A stretch of 41,865 nucleotides of DNA from an uncultured Eubacterium sp. (GTDB lineage Bacteria > Bacillota > Clostridia > Lachnospirales > Lachnospiraceae). A program made the translations under genes and the position numbers. The DNA is taken from positions 1-41,865 of the forward strand of contig CAMUPC010000008.1 in assembly GCA_947090545.1 (NCBI GenBank), in the 5' to 3' direction. Position 1 is the stretch's first letter. Every line of letters begins with the position of its first letter. Of the stretch, positions 33,844 to 41,865 are shown in pieces. The notes under the pieces are model-generated. The model ran no database searches. It was not told where the DNA came from and worked only from the letters and a program-made list of their open reading frames with translations.

Positions 33844-33881
33844 GAAAGAAAAAACAGCAATTTCTGCCAATTTTTTCTTTC
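33844..33881 (-). terminator. Possible AT-rich terminator after the ABC transporter operon
   Basis: An 11-base perfect stem (GAAAGAAAAAA with TTTTTTCTTTC) with a 16-base loop, followed on the minus strand by a further T run. GC content is low, so terminator strength is doubtful. Confidence 0.35.
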
Positions 33882-33999
33882 CTGTTGCAAAATAAATTGA
33901 ATTGGTATAAAATACTTTCAGGCAACAAATTCTTATAAAATGTTATGTTTTGGAAGCTTTTTGACAGAACATCTCATCAGCAGGGGTAAGGATAATTCA

Positions 34000-35199
34000 C
34001 TAAATGGTTCTGCTTTTCTGTCCCCGGTAAATTCCCCAAACAGCTCCAACAGCGATGGCAGCTAAAACGAAAACCGCCATAACCGGATAACTTACAGCCA
34101 TGCCAAATACATGGAACACCTTATAGCCACCGAATACTTCTTTTGTCAAAGTGACATTTGCCATGCCGAAATCCACCAGTACCCTAAGCCTCTGCGTAAC
34201 GGTATCACCCATTGCCGCCAGTCCTACATTCAGAAACAAAACTGCCAGGCTTATGCCCACCGTACCCATCTGGCTTTTCATGCGGGAGGAAATAAAGCAG
34301 ATGATCAGGCTGTAAACCGCACCGGTAAAAATAAGCCACACAGCGCCAGCGGCGGCAAGCTGCCAGGCTTTCCACCGGAACATGGACCGGGCATAGGCGG
34401 GAATGGACTGGATTGCCGCGTTCCAGCCCTGGAAGCTCCTATGGGGCAGAAAACCAAACATGAAAGTAGCAGCCAGATACAGCACGGCAACAGCAATGGA
34501 AGCAGCAAGTACGCTCAGTAATTTTGCTGTGACGATCTTCTGCCTGCCGTTTCTGGAACTTAAAATCAGGCTGTCCATACCGCTGGAGCGTTCTACAGCA
34601 AAAACCGGGGCAATGACAAAAGTCAGCGGCACGAACAGCAAAAACTGCATCATATGCTCTCCCCAGTTGTTGAACAGGTTCTCCCAAAGCAGGGTGTTGG
34701 CAAACTCCGGCTCACCCAGTTCTTCCAGCTTTTGCAGGGAGGAGGACAGTTCCCGGCAGGCAATGGTATCCTGCTTCCCCTCGCTTTCCAGTTTCGTAAT
34801 CTCCGCTTGCAGAAAAGCAATTCCATAAGGCTCCTCTGCGCTCTGTGGCGGTATGCCGTTCCAATATTCTTCCACCCGTCCTGTATAGGCGTGGTAGTTC
34901 ACCGCCAGAATAACCTCTGGCTGATCTTTGACGCTTCGGGCAATCATCCGTTCGTCCGTGCCGTACCGGGCACTGATTTCCTGATAGATTTTTTCCGCTT
35001 CCGCTGCCTTTTCGCTGTCAAACGGCCCTTCCCAGGCAGAGGCTAATTCCTCATAAGCGTGGTAGCTGTCATTGCTGCCAATCAGGAACATAGTGGAAGC
35101 CAAGCCGACCGCACTGTACAAGGCAGACAGGCACAGCAGCAGAATCAAGCTTTTTTTGTTGAGCAGCAGTTTGCGCAGTTCAAATCGAAATAATGACAT
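34000..35199 (-). CDS. ABC transporter permease
   Basis: A 399-residue membrane protein. The N terminus (MSLFRFELRKLLLNKKSLILLL) is typical of ABC-2/ABC-3-type permeases paired with BcrA-like ATPases. A charged extracytoplasmic domain of about 130 residues follows the first helix, then about five more hydrophobic segments, with the gene ending near a basic tail. I chose ATG 35199 because of AGGAGGTGATACG upstream. It pairs with the ATPase at 35204-36085. Confidence 0.88.
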   Translation of the reverse strand: MSLFRFELRKLLLNKKSLILLLCLSALYSAVGLASTMFLIGSNDSYHAYEELASAWEGPFDSEKAAEAEKIYQEISARYGTDERMIARSVKDQPEVILAVNYHAYTGRVEEYWNGIPPQSAEEPYGIAFLQAEITKLESEGKQDTIACRELSSSLQKLEELGEPEFANTLLWENLFNNWGEHMMQFLLFVPLTFVIAPVFAVERSSGMDSLILSSRNGRQKIVTAKLLSVLAASIAVAVLYLAATFMFGFLPHRSFQGWNAAIQSIPAYARSMFRWKAWQLAAAGAVWLIFTGAVYSLIICFISSRMKSQMGTVGISLAVLFLNVGLAAMGDTVTQRLRVLVDFGMANVTLTKEVFGGYKVFHVFGMAVSYPVMAVFVLAAIAVGAVWGIYRGQKSRTI

Positions 35200-35203
35200 C
35201 GTA

Positions 35204-36085
35204 TCACCTCCTGGTCTTTTTGGGCAAATAGTTGAAAAGATACAGGTAAGCGTCCTCCAGTGTCGGTATCGCCTGTACCGCATCACTGGCAGGCTTTGTT
35301 TCCTCAATGACGCGGATCTGCATACAGCCGTCCTTTGCCCTGACATTGCTGATGACAGCCTGGTTTTGATAGCTCACAAGCTGCTCGGCGGACATCTCTA
35401 CGAGCCAGGCGCGCCCCTCCATCATTTGGATATATTCCCCGCCCGTGTGGATATGCCGGATGGTGCCATACTCCATCATCATAATATGCGCGGCAATCTG
35501 CTCCACATCGGATACGATATGGGTAGAAAGCAGCACCAGGCGATCCTTTGCATAGGCAGAGATAATGTTGCGGAACTTAATTCGCTCGTAGGGGTCGAGT
35601 CCAGAGGTAGGTTCATCCAAAATCAAAATCTCTGGGTCGTCCAAAAGTGCCTGGGCGATGCCAAGCCTGCGCTGCATTCCGCCGGAATAGGCGGTGCATT
35701 TTTGATTCAGATCGTCCGACAAGCCGACGGTTTGTGCCAATTCCTCTATCTGCTTTTTTGCGTGAGCTTTCTCCATCCCTTTGAGTGCCGCTGAGTATTC
35801 CAGGTAATCCCTTCCGGTAAAGTCACTGTAAAAGCTGACATCCTGTGGCAAATAGCCGATTTTCGCCCGGTATTCATCACCCGCAGCATGAATGTCCTTT
35901 CCGTTATACAAGACACTTCCTTTTGTGGGGCGCAGCACATCAGCCAGTATCTGGATCAGGGTGGTCTTTCCTGCTCCGTTTGGGCCAAGAATGCCGTAAA
36001 CCCCTGTCCCCATGGTGAGTGAAATCCCTTTAAGAACCTTTTTTTTCTTGTAGTTTTTTGTGATATTTTCTAATTGCAGCTCCAT
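35204..36085 (-). CDS. ABC transporter ATP-binding protein
   Basis: A 293-residue ATPase: Walker A GILGPNGAGKTTLIQI, signature YSGGMQRRLGIA, Walker B ILILDEPTSGLDP, and STHIVSDVEQ as the H-loop. This is the BcrA/YxlF-type group used for peptide-antibiotic resistance, secretion or cell-envelope functions. It sits between the two permeases of the operon and ends 4 bases before the last permease start. Confidence 0.92.
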   Translation of the reverse strand: MELQLENITKNYKKKKVLKGISLTMGTGVYGILGPNGAGKTTLIQILADVLRPTKGSVLYNGKDIHAAGDEYRAKIGYLPQDVSFYSDFTGRDYLEYSAALKGMEKAHAKKQIEELAQTVGLSDDLNQKCTAYSGGMQRRLGIAQALLDDPEILILDEPTSGLDPYERIKFRNIISAYAKDRLVLLSTHIVSDVEQIAAHIMMMEYGTIRHIHTGGEYIQMMEGRAWLVEMSAEQLVSYQNQAVISNVRAKDGCMQIRVIEETKPASDAVQAIPTLEDAYLYLFNYLPKKTRR

Positions 36086-36088
36086 AAG

Positions 36089-36937
36089 CTACCTCCTCGC
36101 CGGAGCACCGCCGCCCCGCATCCCTGAGGCGACCCTGATGGTAGAAAAGTCTGCCCGGTTAAATTTGTGGACGCACAGCAAAAAGAAAAAGGCACCAATC
36201 AAAACGGTAATTGCTAACCCCATCAGCGGCGTAATAACAAATCCGCCAATCGAAAACGCCATACCCTGCCCTATCAGCTCCTCTGTGGACAGCGTGTGCG
36301 CCCCCAGAGCGACATAACGGAAGATCGAGGTTGTATAAGTCAGCGGATTCAGGTAGACAATGGGCAGGAGGAAACCAGGTATGATGGTGGTAGGGATATA
36401 CGCACCGGAAACAAAGGTCAGGGGCATCATAATCATGGAACTAAGTGTCTGAAAAGCAGGGGAATTACGGCAAACCGTAGCCAAAAACAGGCCGATGGCG
36501 CTGAATGCCATAGCGGAAACCAACATGACCGCAGCCAGCAGCAAAATTTGCAGGGCATTCACCCGCAGGCCAAGAACAATGCCGCATACCATGGTAACAA
36601 TCCCCTGTAATGTGGCGATAACTGCCCCAGACAAAATGTGCCCCATAGAAATCTGCGTCCGCGCAATAGGCGCGACCAGAACCTCTTTCATATAGCCGCT
36701 GGAAATGTCAGACAGGATATCAGAGGAATTGTTGACGCTGACCTGGAACACGCTCATAATCACCACACCGGAAATCAGGTAATTCATGGGCGCGTCAAGG
36801 CTGCCCATGGAGGATTTCATCAGGAATGAAAACATCACCAGCATAAACATGGACATAAAGAGAGCCCCGAATACCCGTCCCTTGCTCCTGACATAATTAA
36901 GTAAATTTCTTTGCAAAATAGCTGTAATTGGGTTCAT
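36089..36937 (-). CDS. ABC-2 type permease (DrrB-like)
   Basis: A 282-residue permease with six hydrophobic segments and the ABC-2 signature region (LSSMIMMPLTFVSGAYIPTT, then YLNPLTYTTSIFRY). It is translationally coupled to the ATPase at 36934-37851 (ATGA overlap) and forms a DrrAB-like exporter with it, a family linked to drug or lipid export. The substrate is unknown. Confidence 0.92.
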   Translation of the reverse strand: MNPITAILQRNLLNYVRSKGRVFGALFMSMFMLVMFSFLMKSSMGSLDAPMNYLISGVVIMSVFQVSVNNSSDILSDISSGYMKEVLVAPIARTQISMGHILSGAVIATLQGIVTMVCGIVLGLRVNALQILLLAAVMLVSAMAFSAIGLFLATVCRNSPAFQTLSSMIMMPLTFVSGAYIPTTIIPGFLLPIVYLNPLTYTTSIFRYVALGAHTLSTEELIGQGMAFSIGGFVITPLMGLAITVLIGAFFFLLCVHKFNRADFSTIRVASGMRGGGAPARR

Positions 36938-37851
36938 GATTCTCGAATCTCCTTTCCCGTAATCGCCAGGAACACTTCGTTCAGTGTCCCGTTTTTTACT
37001 TCAAAGTCTGTGATTGCAGCCCTGTGTGCTGATAAAATTTCCAATGCGTCAGGCGCTTTCTTTGTATGGAAAACCAGCTTGTTCCCATCTTTCCGATAGG
37101 AAACACCCCGTTCCTGCAATGCCGCCATAAGCGGCTTGGCATGTGTACAGACAACATCTACTTCGGTACCGGTATATTGGTGTTTTAAGTTCTCCGGCGT
37201 ATCGTGGGCGACGATCTTTCCGTGGTCCATAATAACAATTTTTGAACAAACCTCTGCCTCATCCATATAGTGGGTGGTAAGAAAGATTGTCATATTTTTC
37301 TGCTTTTGGAGCCGCTGAATATATTCCCACACATTTGCCCTGGTCTGCGGGTCCAGCCCAGTGGTCGGTTCATCCAAAAACAAAACCTTTGGGTCATGTA
37401 CCAGCCCTCTGGCAATTTCAGCACGCCGTTTCATGCCGCCGGACAGACTGCCCACCACCGCCCGCTTCCATTCCGTAAGCTCCACCAGTCCAAGGGCAAA
37501 GTCGATACGCTCCTGCACCTCGTTCTTCGGTACTTTGTAGAAGCTGCAATGGTATTTCAAATTTTCTTCCACCGTCATTTGAGCGTCGAGGGTGGAATCC
37601 TGAAAGACAATTCCAATGTCCTTGCGCACCAGGCTTCGTTCCCTGTGGACATCATGGCCGTTGATCATCAGGCTGCCTTCCGTTTTGTCCAGGATGGTAC
37701 ACAGCGTATTGATAGTCGTGCTTTTGCCTGCACCATTGGGGCCTAGAAAAGCAAAAATACTGCCCTCGGCTACGGTAAAGGAAATGTTGTCCACCGCCGT
37801 AAAATCCCCGTATTTTTTAGAAAAATGCTCCACTTGTATGATTGGTTTCAT
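36934..37851 (-). CDS. ABC transporter ATP-binding protein (DrrA-like)
   Basis: A 305-residue ATPase: Walker A FLGPNGAGKSTTINTL, signature LSGGMKRRAEIA, Walker B VLFLDEPTTGLDP, H-loop TTHYMDEAE, and a C-terminal domain of about 80 residues as in DrrA (daunorubicin resistance type). AAGGAGG precedes the start, directly after the attenuator-like hairpin at 37873-37905. First structural gene after the MarR regulator. Confidence 0.93.
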   Translation of the reverse strand: MKPIIQVEHFSKKYGDFTAVDNISFTVAEGSIFAFLGPNGAGKSTTINTLCTILDKTEGSLMINGHDVHRERSLVRKDIGIVFQDSTLDAQMTVEENLKYHCSFYKVPKNEVQERIDFALGLVELTEWKRAVVGSLSGGMKRRAEIARGLVHDPKVLFLDEPTTGLDPQTRANVWEYIQRLQKQKNMTIFLTTHYMDEAEVCSKIVIMDHGKIVAHDTPENLKHQYTGTEVDVVCTHAKPLMAALQERGVSYRKDGNKLVFHTKKAPDALEILSAHRAAITDFEVKNGTLNEVFLAITGKEIRES

Positions 37852-37872
37852 GTCGTTACCTCCTTAAAAAAT

Positions 37873-37905
37873 TAAGTCCTATGCGAATTACTCGCATAGG
37901 ACTTA
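37873..37905 (-). terminator. Attenuator-like hairpin between marR and the ABC genes
   Basis: Perfect 14-bp arms (TAAGTCCTATGCGA and its complement) around a 5-base loop, followed on the minus strand by AATTTTTT and then at once by the AAGGAGG of the ABC gene. It has the form of an intrinsic terminator placed before the structural genes. It could instead be an operator dyad. Confidence 0.65.
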
Positions 37906-37947
37906 TCTCTATAGCAACCTATAGTGCCTCAGCTATTCTGTTGTCCA

Positions 37948-38373
37948 TCACCTCCAAATATCGCCCAGTTCAATCAGCCTAGCCTGGATGCGGACATATG
38001 CCTTTGCATCCTCTTCCCCTAAAGCCTCCAGCATTTTTGCCACCGAATGAATCATTCCTGCCCTGCGCTCTTGAACCAAAGCCATTCCTTTTTCCGTCAG
38101 GCAGACAATGACCTGCCGGCTGTCTGAGGGGTCGGGGGTTCGTGTAATCATATCCTGTGCCTCTAAAGATTTCAGCATTGCCGCTACCCTCGCTGTGGTC
38201 AGCATAAGCGCCTTGCTCATATCTTTGGGGTATGCCTGTTTTCCATTTGCCGCCAGATAATTTAACGCTAAGATCTCGCCCCTTGCTATTTGGGACATGG
38301 TCCGCTCCATCTTGATTTGCGGCGCGGCAGCACGCATATCAATGAGTTGTATCGCCAATTCGGTGTAGTCCAT
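37948..38373 (-). CDS. MarR-family transcriptional regulator
   Basis: A protein of about 141 residues with a winged helix-turn-helix: ILALNYLAANGKQAYPKD, then LMLTTARVAAMLKSLEAQ (recognition helix), then DPSDSRQVIVCLTEKG (wing). This is the MarR pattern. I chose ATG 38373 (AGGGAG upstream). It is the first gene of the four-gene ABC operon and has a strong promoter with an overlapping dyad, so it probably represses its own operon and responds to a small molecule. Confidence 0.9.
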   Translation of the reverse strand: MDYTELAIQLIDMRAAAPQIKMERTMSQIARGEILALNYLAANGKQAYPKDMSKALMLTTARVAAMLKSLEAQDMITRTPDPSDSRQVIVCLTEKGMALVQERRAGMIHSVAKMLEALGEEDAKAYVRIQARLIELGDIWR

Positions 38374-38401
38374 GAGACACTCCCTATTCCTTTTAAAATT
38401 A

Positions 38402-38445
38402 CTAACTCTGTTAGAGATATTAGCACAAATTTTTGCTGCTGTCAA
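38402..38445 (-). promoter_or_regulatory. marR promoter and operator-like dyad
   Basis: TTGACA (38440-38445), a 17-base spacer and TAATAT (38417-38422) form a near-consensus promoter on the minus strand. CTAAC-AGA-GTTAG (38402-38414) is a dyad at the expected transcription start, typical of a MarR operator. Confidence 0.8.
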
Positions 38446-38489
38446 TAGGAGAAGAAAAAATATCCCTTTCTTTTTACATGCAGTTTTTG

Positions 38490-38517
38490 TTGATTTCTTA
38501 GTAAAGATGTATATAAT
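38490..38517 (+). promoter_or_regulatory. Promoter of the LUD-domain gene
   Basis: TTGATT (38490-38495), a 16-base spacer and TATAAT (38512-38517), about 75 bases before the gene start. It diverges from the marR promoter. Confidence 0.65.
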
Positions 38518-38592
38518 TAGTATCAGAAATATCGTTTGTATCTGCCGCCGCTTGACAGCGCCAAACAGATACAATCAGAACAGGAGGCTTTT

Positions 38593-39231
38593 ATGAATCC
38601 AAAACAAACCTTTTATCAGGCGCAGGCTGGCACCATCATCCAAAACCTGAAAAAACGGCGCATGGAAGGCTACTACTGCCCGACTAAGGAAGATGCTGTC
38701 AAACTGGCAATGTCACTGACAGCCGCAGGCACAACGGTTTCGTTTGGCGGATCAATGACACTTTCCGAGACAGGCATCTTAGATGCGTTAAAAAACCGGA
38801 CGGATATCCGCCTGATCGACCGAAGCCTTGCCCATTCGCCGCAGGAAGTCAAGCAGGCATACCGGGATTCCTTCAGCGCAGACACTTATTTTATGAGTAC
38901 GAACGCCATTACGCTGGACGGGCATCTTGTCAATGTCGACGGCAACGGAAACCGGGCTGCCGCACTGATCTACGGGCCGGACCAGGTCATTGTAGTTGCC
39001 GGCATGAACAAGGTTGCACCAACAGTCGACGACGCCATCCGGCGGGTGCGTAACCTTGCTTCGCCGCCAAACTGTGTCCGGCTGAATAAAAACACGCCGT
39101 GCGCAGCGACCGGAACATGCGCGCAATGCCTGGGCGACGACTGCATTTGCAGCCAGACTGTGATTACAAGGCGCAGCGGGATTGTGGGCAGGATCAAGGT
39201 ACTGTTTGTAGGCGAAGAGCTGGGGTATTAA
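38593..39231 (+). CDS. LUD-domain protein (lactate-utilisation LutC-like, DUF162)
   Basis: A 212-residue protein with the LUD-domain pattern: SFGGSMTLSETG, STNAITLDGHLVNVDGNGNRAAALIYGPDQVIVVAGMNKV in parts (key residues N, G, N-G-N-R and G-x-N-K). The C terminus has a Cys cluster (CAATGTCAQC, then DDCIC) that could bind metal. It is a stand-alone member, not in a lutABC operon. Function is unproven. AGGAGG precedes ATG 38593. It is the only clear plus-strand gene here. Confidence 0.88.
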   Translation: MNPKQTFYQAQAGTIIQNLKKRRMEGYYCPTKEDAVKLAMSLTAAGTTVSFGGSMTLSETGILDALKNRTDIRLIDRSLAHSPQEVKQAYRDSFSADTYFMSTNAITLDGHLVNVDGNGNRAAALIYGPDQVIVVAGMNKVAPTVDDAIRRVRNLASPPNCVRLNKNTPCAATGTCAQCLGDDCICSQTVITRRSGIVGRIKVLFVGEELGY

Positions 39232-39259
39232 GGCTCTGATTATTACATAAGGATTTAAA

Positions 39260-39296
39260 AAACAGGAGAAACTTTGTATGTAAATTTCTCCTGTTT
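39260..39296. terminator. Bidirectional terminator between the LUD gene and argS
   Basis: Perfect 12-base arms AAACAGGAGAAA and TTTCTCCTGTTT around a 13-base loop, with A runs on one side and T runs on the other. It serves convergent genes. Confidence 0.8.
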
Positions 39297-39332
39297 ATAT
39301 CCTATGTTAAAATGCTATTTTTGTCCGGCGTG

Positions 39333-41099
39333 CTACATCCGTTCTGGAGCCGAAAAGCCAAGCACATCAATGCAGGCTTCCATAATCCCTTTGCACAGCC
39401 GCAAAAGCTGGATATAGCCAGCCTGCCGCTCGGCGTCTTCCTGCGCCAAAATCTTCGTTTCATGATAAAAATGGTTCAGCGCGTTCGCAAGCCCATATAA
39501 ATAAGCGCACACTTTATGCGGGGCAAGCTCTTCAAATGCCGCTTCCATCATACCGTGGAACCTGCTGATCTCCAACATCAGCGCTTTTTCGCTTTCTGAC
39601 GCTGCCGGAAGTATGTTCTTTCCATCCGCAGATTTCCCGGACTGTTCGTATTTCTTTAAAATCGATTTGATTCTTACGATTGTATACAGCAAATATGGCC
39701 CTGTATTTCCTTCAAAAGAAGTAAAGCGTTCGATGTCAAAGATATAGTCCTTGGAAGCCTGGTTTGACAAATCCCCATATTTTACCGCGGACAATGCTAC
39801 CATCTTTGCCGTCTGCTTTGCTTCTTCCTCATTCATTGTCTGGTTTTCAGAAATCTTTTGGTACATCTGCTCGTTAATATCAGAAAGCAGCGCAGACAGG
39901 CGCATCACACCGCCGTCCCTGGTCTTAAACGGCTTGCCGTCTTTGCCGTTCATTGTTCCAAAGCCCAAGAAATCAAGCTGTGTATCTGCATCTACCAGCC
40001 CCGTCTTTCTTGCACAGCGGAATACCTGTGTAAAATAAAGCTCCTGCCTTTTATCTACTACATAAATGATCTGTGCCGGATGCCATTTTTCCATACGCTC
40101 CACGATCGTTGCAAGGTCTGTCGTATTATACAAGGAGGCGCCGTCGGATTTTAAGATCATACACGGCGGGACTTCCTTCGTATCCGTCTCTTCCTTGACA
40201 TCTACGACCAGTGCGCCGTCGGAAAGGTAAGCAAATCCGTCGTCCTTCATCTTCTGCACCATCGCAGGAATATATGGCTGTGCATCGGATTCCCCTTTCC
40301 AAAGGTCAAACGATACGTCTAAATTTTCATAGTTTTTCTTCAAATCCGTAACCGATACATTTAAGATATGATTTAACAAAGCCTGATACCCGCGCCTGCC
40401 ATGCTGCAACTCATACGTCGCCTGCATTGCGCGTTCCTTATAGGCTTCATCCTTTTTGGATTTGCCGCTTGCTGTCGGATAGATTTCTTCTAATTCCGTA
40501 ATTGTAAACGGTGCTTCAAGCGGGTACTCTCCGGTAAAGCTTTCATCAAAATACGGCAGCTTTGGGCTGCGTTCCATCAGCTCTACGATAATCAGCCCCA
40601 TTTGCAGCCCCCAGTCGCCCATATGCACATCGCCGATCATCTCATGCCCGATAAAGCGTCCCATACGCTTGATGCTCTCGCCGATAACCGCAGAACGCAG
40701 ATGCCCGACATGCAGCGGCTTTGCAACATTCGGCCCGCCGTAGTCGACCATGATTTTTTTCGGATGCGCAGTTTTTTGATCCCCGTAATCCGCAGCGTCC
40801 ATCATAGCGCACAGCAGATTCGCCAAACAGCTTTCCTGTACCTTCAAGTTCAAAAACCCAGGCTTTACCGCCTCCGCCACTGCAAAAATCGGGCTTTCAG
40901 CAAGCTTTTCTGCCACTTCCTGCGCAATTGCCATCGGAGCCTTTTTGTACTGCTTTGCGGCTGCCAATGCCCCGTTGCACTGAAATTCACATAAATCCTG
41001 CCGGTTTGATACCGTAACCCGTGCATATTTTCCGTCGTAGCCACATGCTGCAAATGCATGGGAGACTGCATCATTCATCTGTTCCATTAAGCTTTTCAT
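39333..41099 (-). CDS. argS: Arginyl-tRNA synthetase
   Basis: A 588-residue class I synthetase that charges tRNA-Arg. The N-terminal ADD1 domain is present, the HIGH motif is the PLHVGHLRSA form, and the KMSKS region is replaced by KPFKTRDGG, as usual in this ArgRS group. The C-terminal DALR-type anticodon domain ends with FSAPERM. I chose ATG 41099 (AAGGATA upstream) because the longer frame overlaps the upstream gene. The length fits the family. Cotranscribed with the gene at 41110-41517. Confidence 0.95.
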   Translation of the reverse strand: MKSLMEQMNDAVSHAFAACGYDGKYARVTVSNRQDLCEFQCNGALAAAKQYKKAPMAIAQEVAEKLAESPIFAVAEAVKPGFLNLKVQESCLANLLCAMMDAADYGDQKTAHPKKIMVDYGGPNVAKPLHVGHLRSAVIGESIKRMGRFIGHEMIGDVHMGDWGLQMGLIIVELMERSPKLPYFDESFTGEYPLEAPFTITELEEIYPTASGKSKKDEAYKERAMQATYELQHGRRGYQALLNHILNVSVTDLKKNYENLDVSFDLWKGESDAQPYIPAMVQKMKDDGFAYLSDGALVVDVKEETDTKEVPPCMILKSDGASLYNTTDLATIVERMEKWHPAQIIYVVDKRQELYFTQVFRCARKTGLVDADTQLDFLGFGTMNGKDGKPFKTRDGGVMRLSALLSDINEQMYQKISENQTMNEEEAKQTAKMVALSAVKYGDLSNQASKDYIFDIERFTSFEGNTGPYLLYTIVRIKSILKKYEQSGKSADGKNILPAASESEKALMLEISRFHGMMEAAFEELAPHKVCAYLYGLANALNHFYHETKILAQEDAERQAGYIQLLRLCKGIMEACIDVLGFSAPERM

Positions 41100-41109
41100 G
41101 TTTTCTTTG

Positions 41110-41517
41110 TTATCCTTCCTGGCCTTGTGCCTGAATCGTCGACATTGCAGCTTCAAAAGGCTCCGGCTTTTCATTGAGGATTGCATGGATCTGCTGCTTT
41201 TGTCCTTCGTCCTTTACCGGTTTTTTTCCATAATGCCCGGAGTAAGCGCCTGTTTTCGGATTGTAGGCTTCTTCCATCTGCTTTTTTTTGTCCTTTGCCT
41301 GCTGGTGCCGCCTGCCGTCTTCCTCTTCGTCTTCCCCGGAATCACGTTCCGCGTTTTTCTGCGCTTGTTCCTCTTCCTTTTGTTTTTTCGCGCGCGCTGC
41401 TTCTTCTACTTCTTCCAGCGTCTGATAATGTACATTCCAGCATTTTACAATACTTCTGTCCATTTTGATTTTCTTGTCTCTTTTCGCAATTAAATCTATC
41501 CCATATACTGCCGGCAT
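41110..41517 (-). CDS. Hypothetical charged protein upstream of argS
   Basis: A 135-residue protein with AGGAGG before the start and a promoter at 41587-41616. The N terminus is ordered (MPAVYGIDLIAKRDKK), followed by a long run rich in Lys, Glu and Gln that is probably disordered or coiled coil, then NPKTGAYSGHYGKKP. No known domain is recognised. It ends 11 bases before argS, so the two probably share a message. Confidence 0.8.
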   Translation of the reverse strand: MPAVYGIDLIAKRDKKIKMDRSIVKCWNVHYQTLEEVEEAARAKKQKEEEQAQKNAERDSGEDEEEDGRRHQQAKDKKKQMEEAYNPKTGAYSGHYGKKPVKDEGQKQQIHAILNEKPEPFEAAMSTIQAQGQEG

Positions 41518-41586
41518 ATTTGTACACCTCCTGATACTTATGATAAATTTTTCATGATGTCTTGTTTGGACGTTTTCATGCTTCTT

Positions 41587-41616
41587 ATTATAACATAAGC
41601 AAACAGCTTATTTCAA
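41587..41616 (-). promoter_or_regulatory. Promoter of the 135-residue gene and argS
   Basis: On the minus strand: TTGAAA, an 18-base spacer, TATAAT, about 70 bases before the start at 41517. Confidence 0.75.
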
Positions 41617-41644
41617 GATTGTATGTTTATCGTTTTGCAAATTT

Positions 41645-41777
41645 GTGTGAGGGTTTTTTTAGATGGAAGGACGCTGGAGGGAGGGGAGCGGGGCTTTCTT
41701 CCTGTTCCGATTCCAGAATGTAAGGAGCCCTAAGCATCCTGCGGTTACGCTGTGGCACCGTCCGGGCGCGGCACTTG
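41645..41777. repeat. Right copy of the window-end inverted repeat
   Basis: Counterpart of 12-145 in the opposite orientation. The strongest match is about 41695-41777. Confidence 0.6.
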
Positions 41778-41865
41778 GTACAGCGTTGCGGGATGAACGG
41801 TAAATACAGCACCTGCCTTTTGCGCCATCACCGCGTTGTCGTCAGTCAGCGATGGAACCACATCG
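41745..41865 (-). CDS. 3' end of an unidentified gene (partial)
   Basis: The last 39 codons of a gene that enters from beyond the window. It contains DDNAVMAQKAGAVF and ends in VHPATLYQVPRPDGATA before TAA. I do not recognise the family. The left window edge carries a degenerate relative of its final 9 codons. Confidence 0.6.
   Translation of the reverse strand, partial: DVVPSLTDDNAVMAQKAGAVFTVHPATLYQVPRPDGATA

Larger units (their letters stand above)
33557..33999. other. AT-rich 443-bp gap between operons
   Basis: There is no convincing gene here. It holds the XRE-side palindrome (33632-33666), a weak promoter (33698-33727), an AT-rich hairpin (33844-33881) and a second copy of the palindrome half-site (33930-33947). 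The two copies are in opposite orientation and enclose about 300 bp. Confidence 0.7.

Noticed and set aside
41098..41493. Plus-strand frame rich in Phe and Leu opposite the small charged gene
   Set aside because: Phe/Leu-rich mirror of a Lys/Glu-rich protein, with no start signals; the minus-strand gene has a binding site and promoter.

Overview
The window looks like a low-GC Gram-positive gut anaerobe of the Clostridia, most likely Lachnospiraceae-like. This is inferred from strong AGGAGG ribosome binding sites, tightly packed codirectional operons, an AAA-ATPase-like/PD-(D/E)XK protein, a LUD-domain protein and TagGH/Wzm-Wzt-type export. No rRNA, tRNA or CRISPR array was found. Both window ends carry diverged copies of one repeat in inverted orientation, so this may be a whole contig broken at a dispersed repeat.

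Layout. (1) 1-6.3 kb, minus strand: a large zinc-ribbon protein with a 39-bp tandem repeat, a small Lachnospiraceae-type hypothetical protein, an AAA-ATPase-like/PD-(D/E)XK protein and an ORF fragment. (2) 6.3-33.6 kb, minus strand: one unbroken surface-glycan operon of about 27 kb. It starts with an XRE regulator and continues GT4, GT2, ABC permease, ABC ATPase with a Wzt-like C-terminal domain, a 1438-residue multidomain protein, HddA, a methyltransferase, GmhA, two membrane acyltransferases, a GT-C-like protein, a class II aldolase, two nucleotidyltransferases, a GT-C/P-loop kinase fusion, a small membrane protein, a HAD phosphatase, GtrA, a GT2, a GDPD-like protein and two large membrane proteins. 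(3) 33.6-34.0 kb: AT-rich regulatory gap with a perfect palindrome and a second partial copy. (4) 34.0-38.4 kb, minus strand: MarR regulator plus two ABC transporters, with a clear promoter, an operator-like dyad and an attenuator-like hairpin. (5) 38.6-39.2 kb, plus strand: LUD-domain protein. (6) 39.3-41.5 kb, minus strand: argS and a small charged protein. (7) The end of an unidentified gene at the right edge.

Two results stand out. First, the only G/C homopolymers longer than five bases that I saw are four poly-G tracts (8, 8, 9 and 9 G on the coding strand), all inside glycan-operon genes and all followed by TA. In all four, nine Gs give the full-length frame. The two 8-G genes are therefore frame-broken as written and the two 9-G genes are open. 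This is what slipped-strand phase variation of a surface polysaccharide would look like. Second, the 1438-residue protein has the order methyltransferase, kinase-like domain, coiled coil, as in the E. coli O9a chain terminator/molecular ruler WbdD, but is fused to two glycosyltransferase domains and sits next to a Wzt-like ABC transporter. Its coiled coil contains an exact 26-bp direct repeat spaced 189 bp apart, i.e. 63 residues or exactly nine heptads, so recombination could change the ruler length in frame. Together these suggest a heptose-containing, ABC-exported glycan whose decoration and length can both vary.
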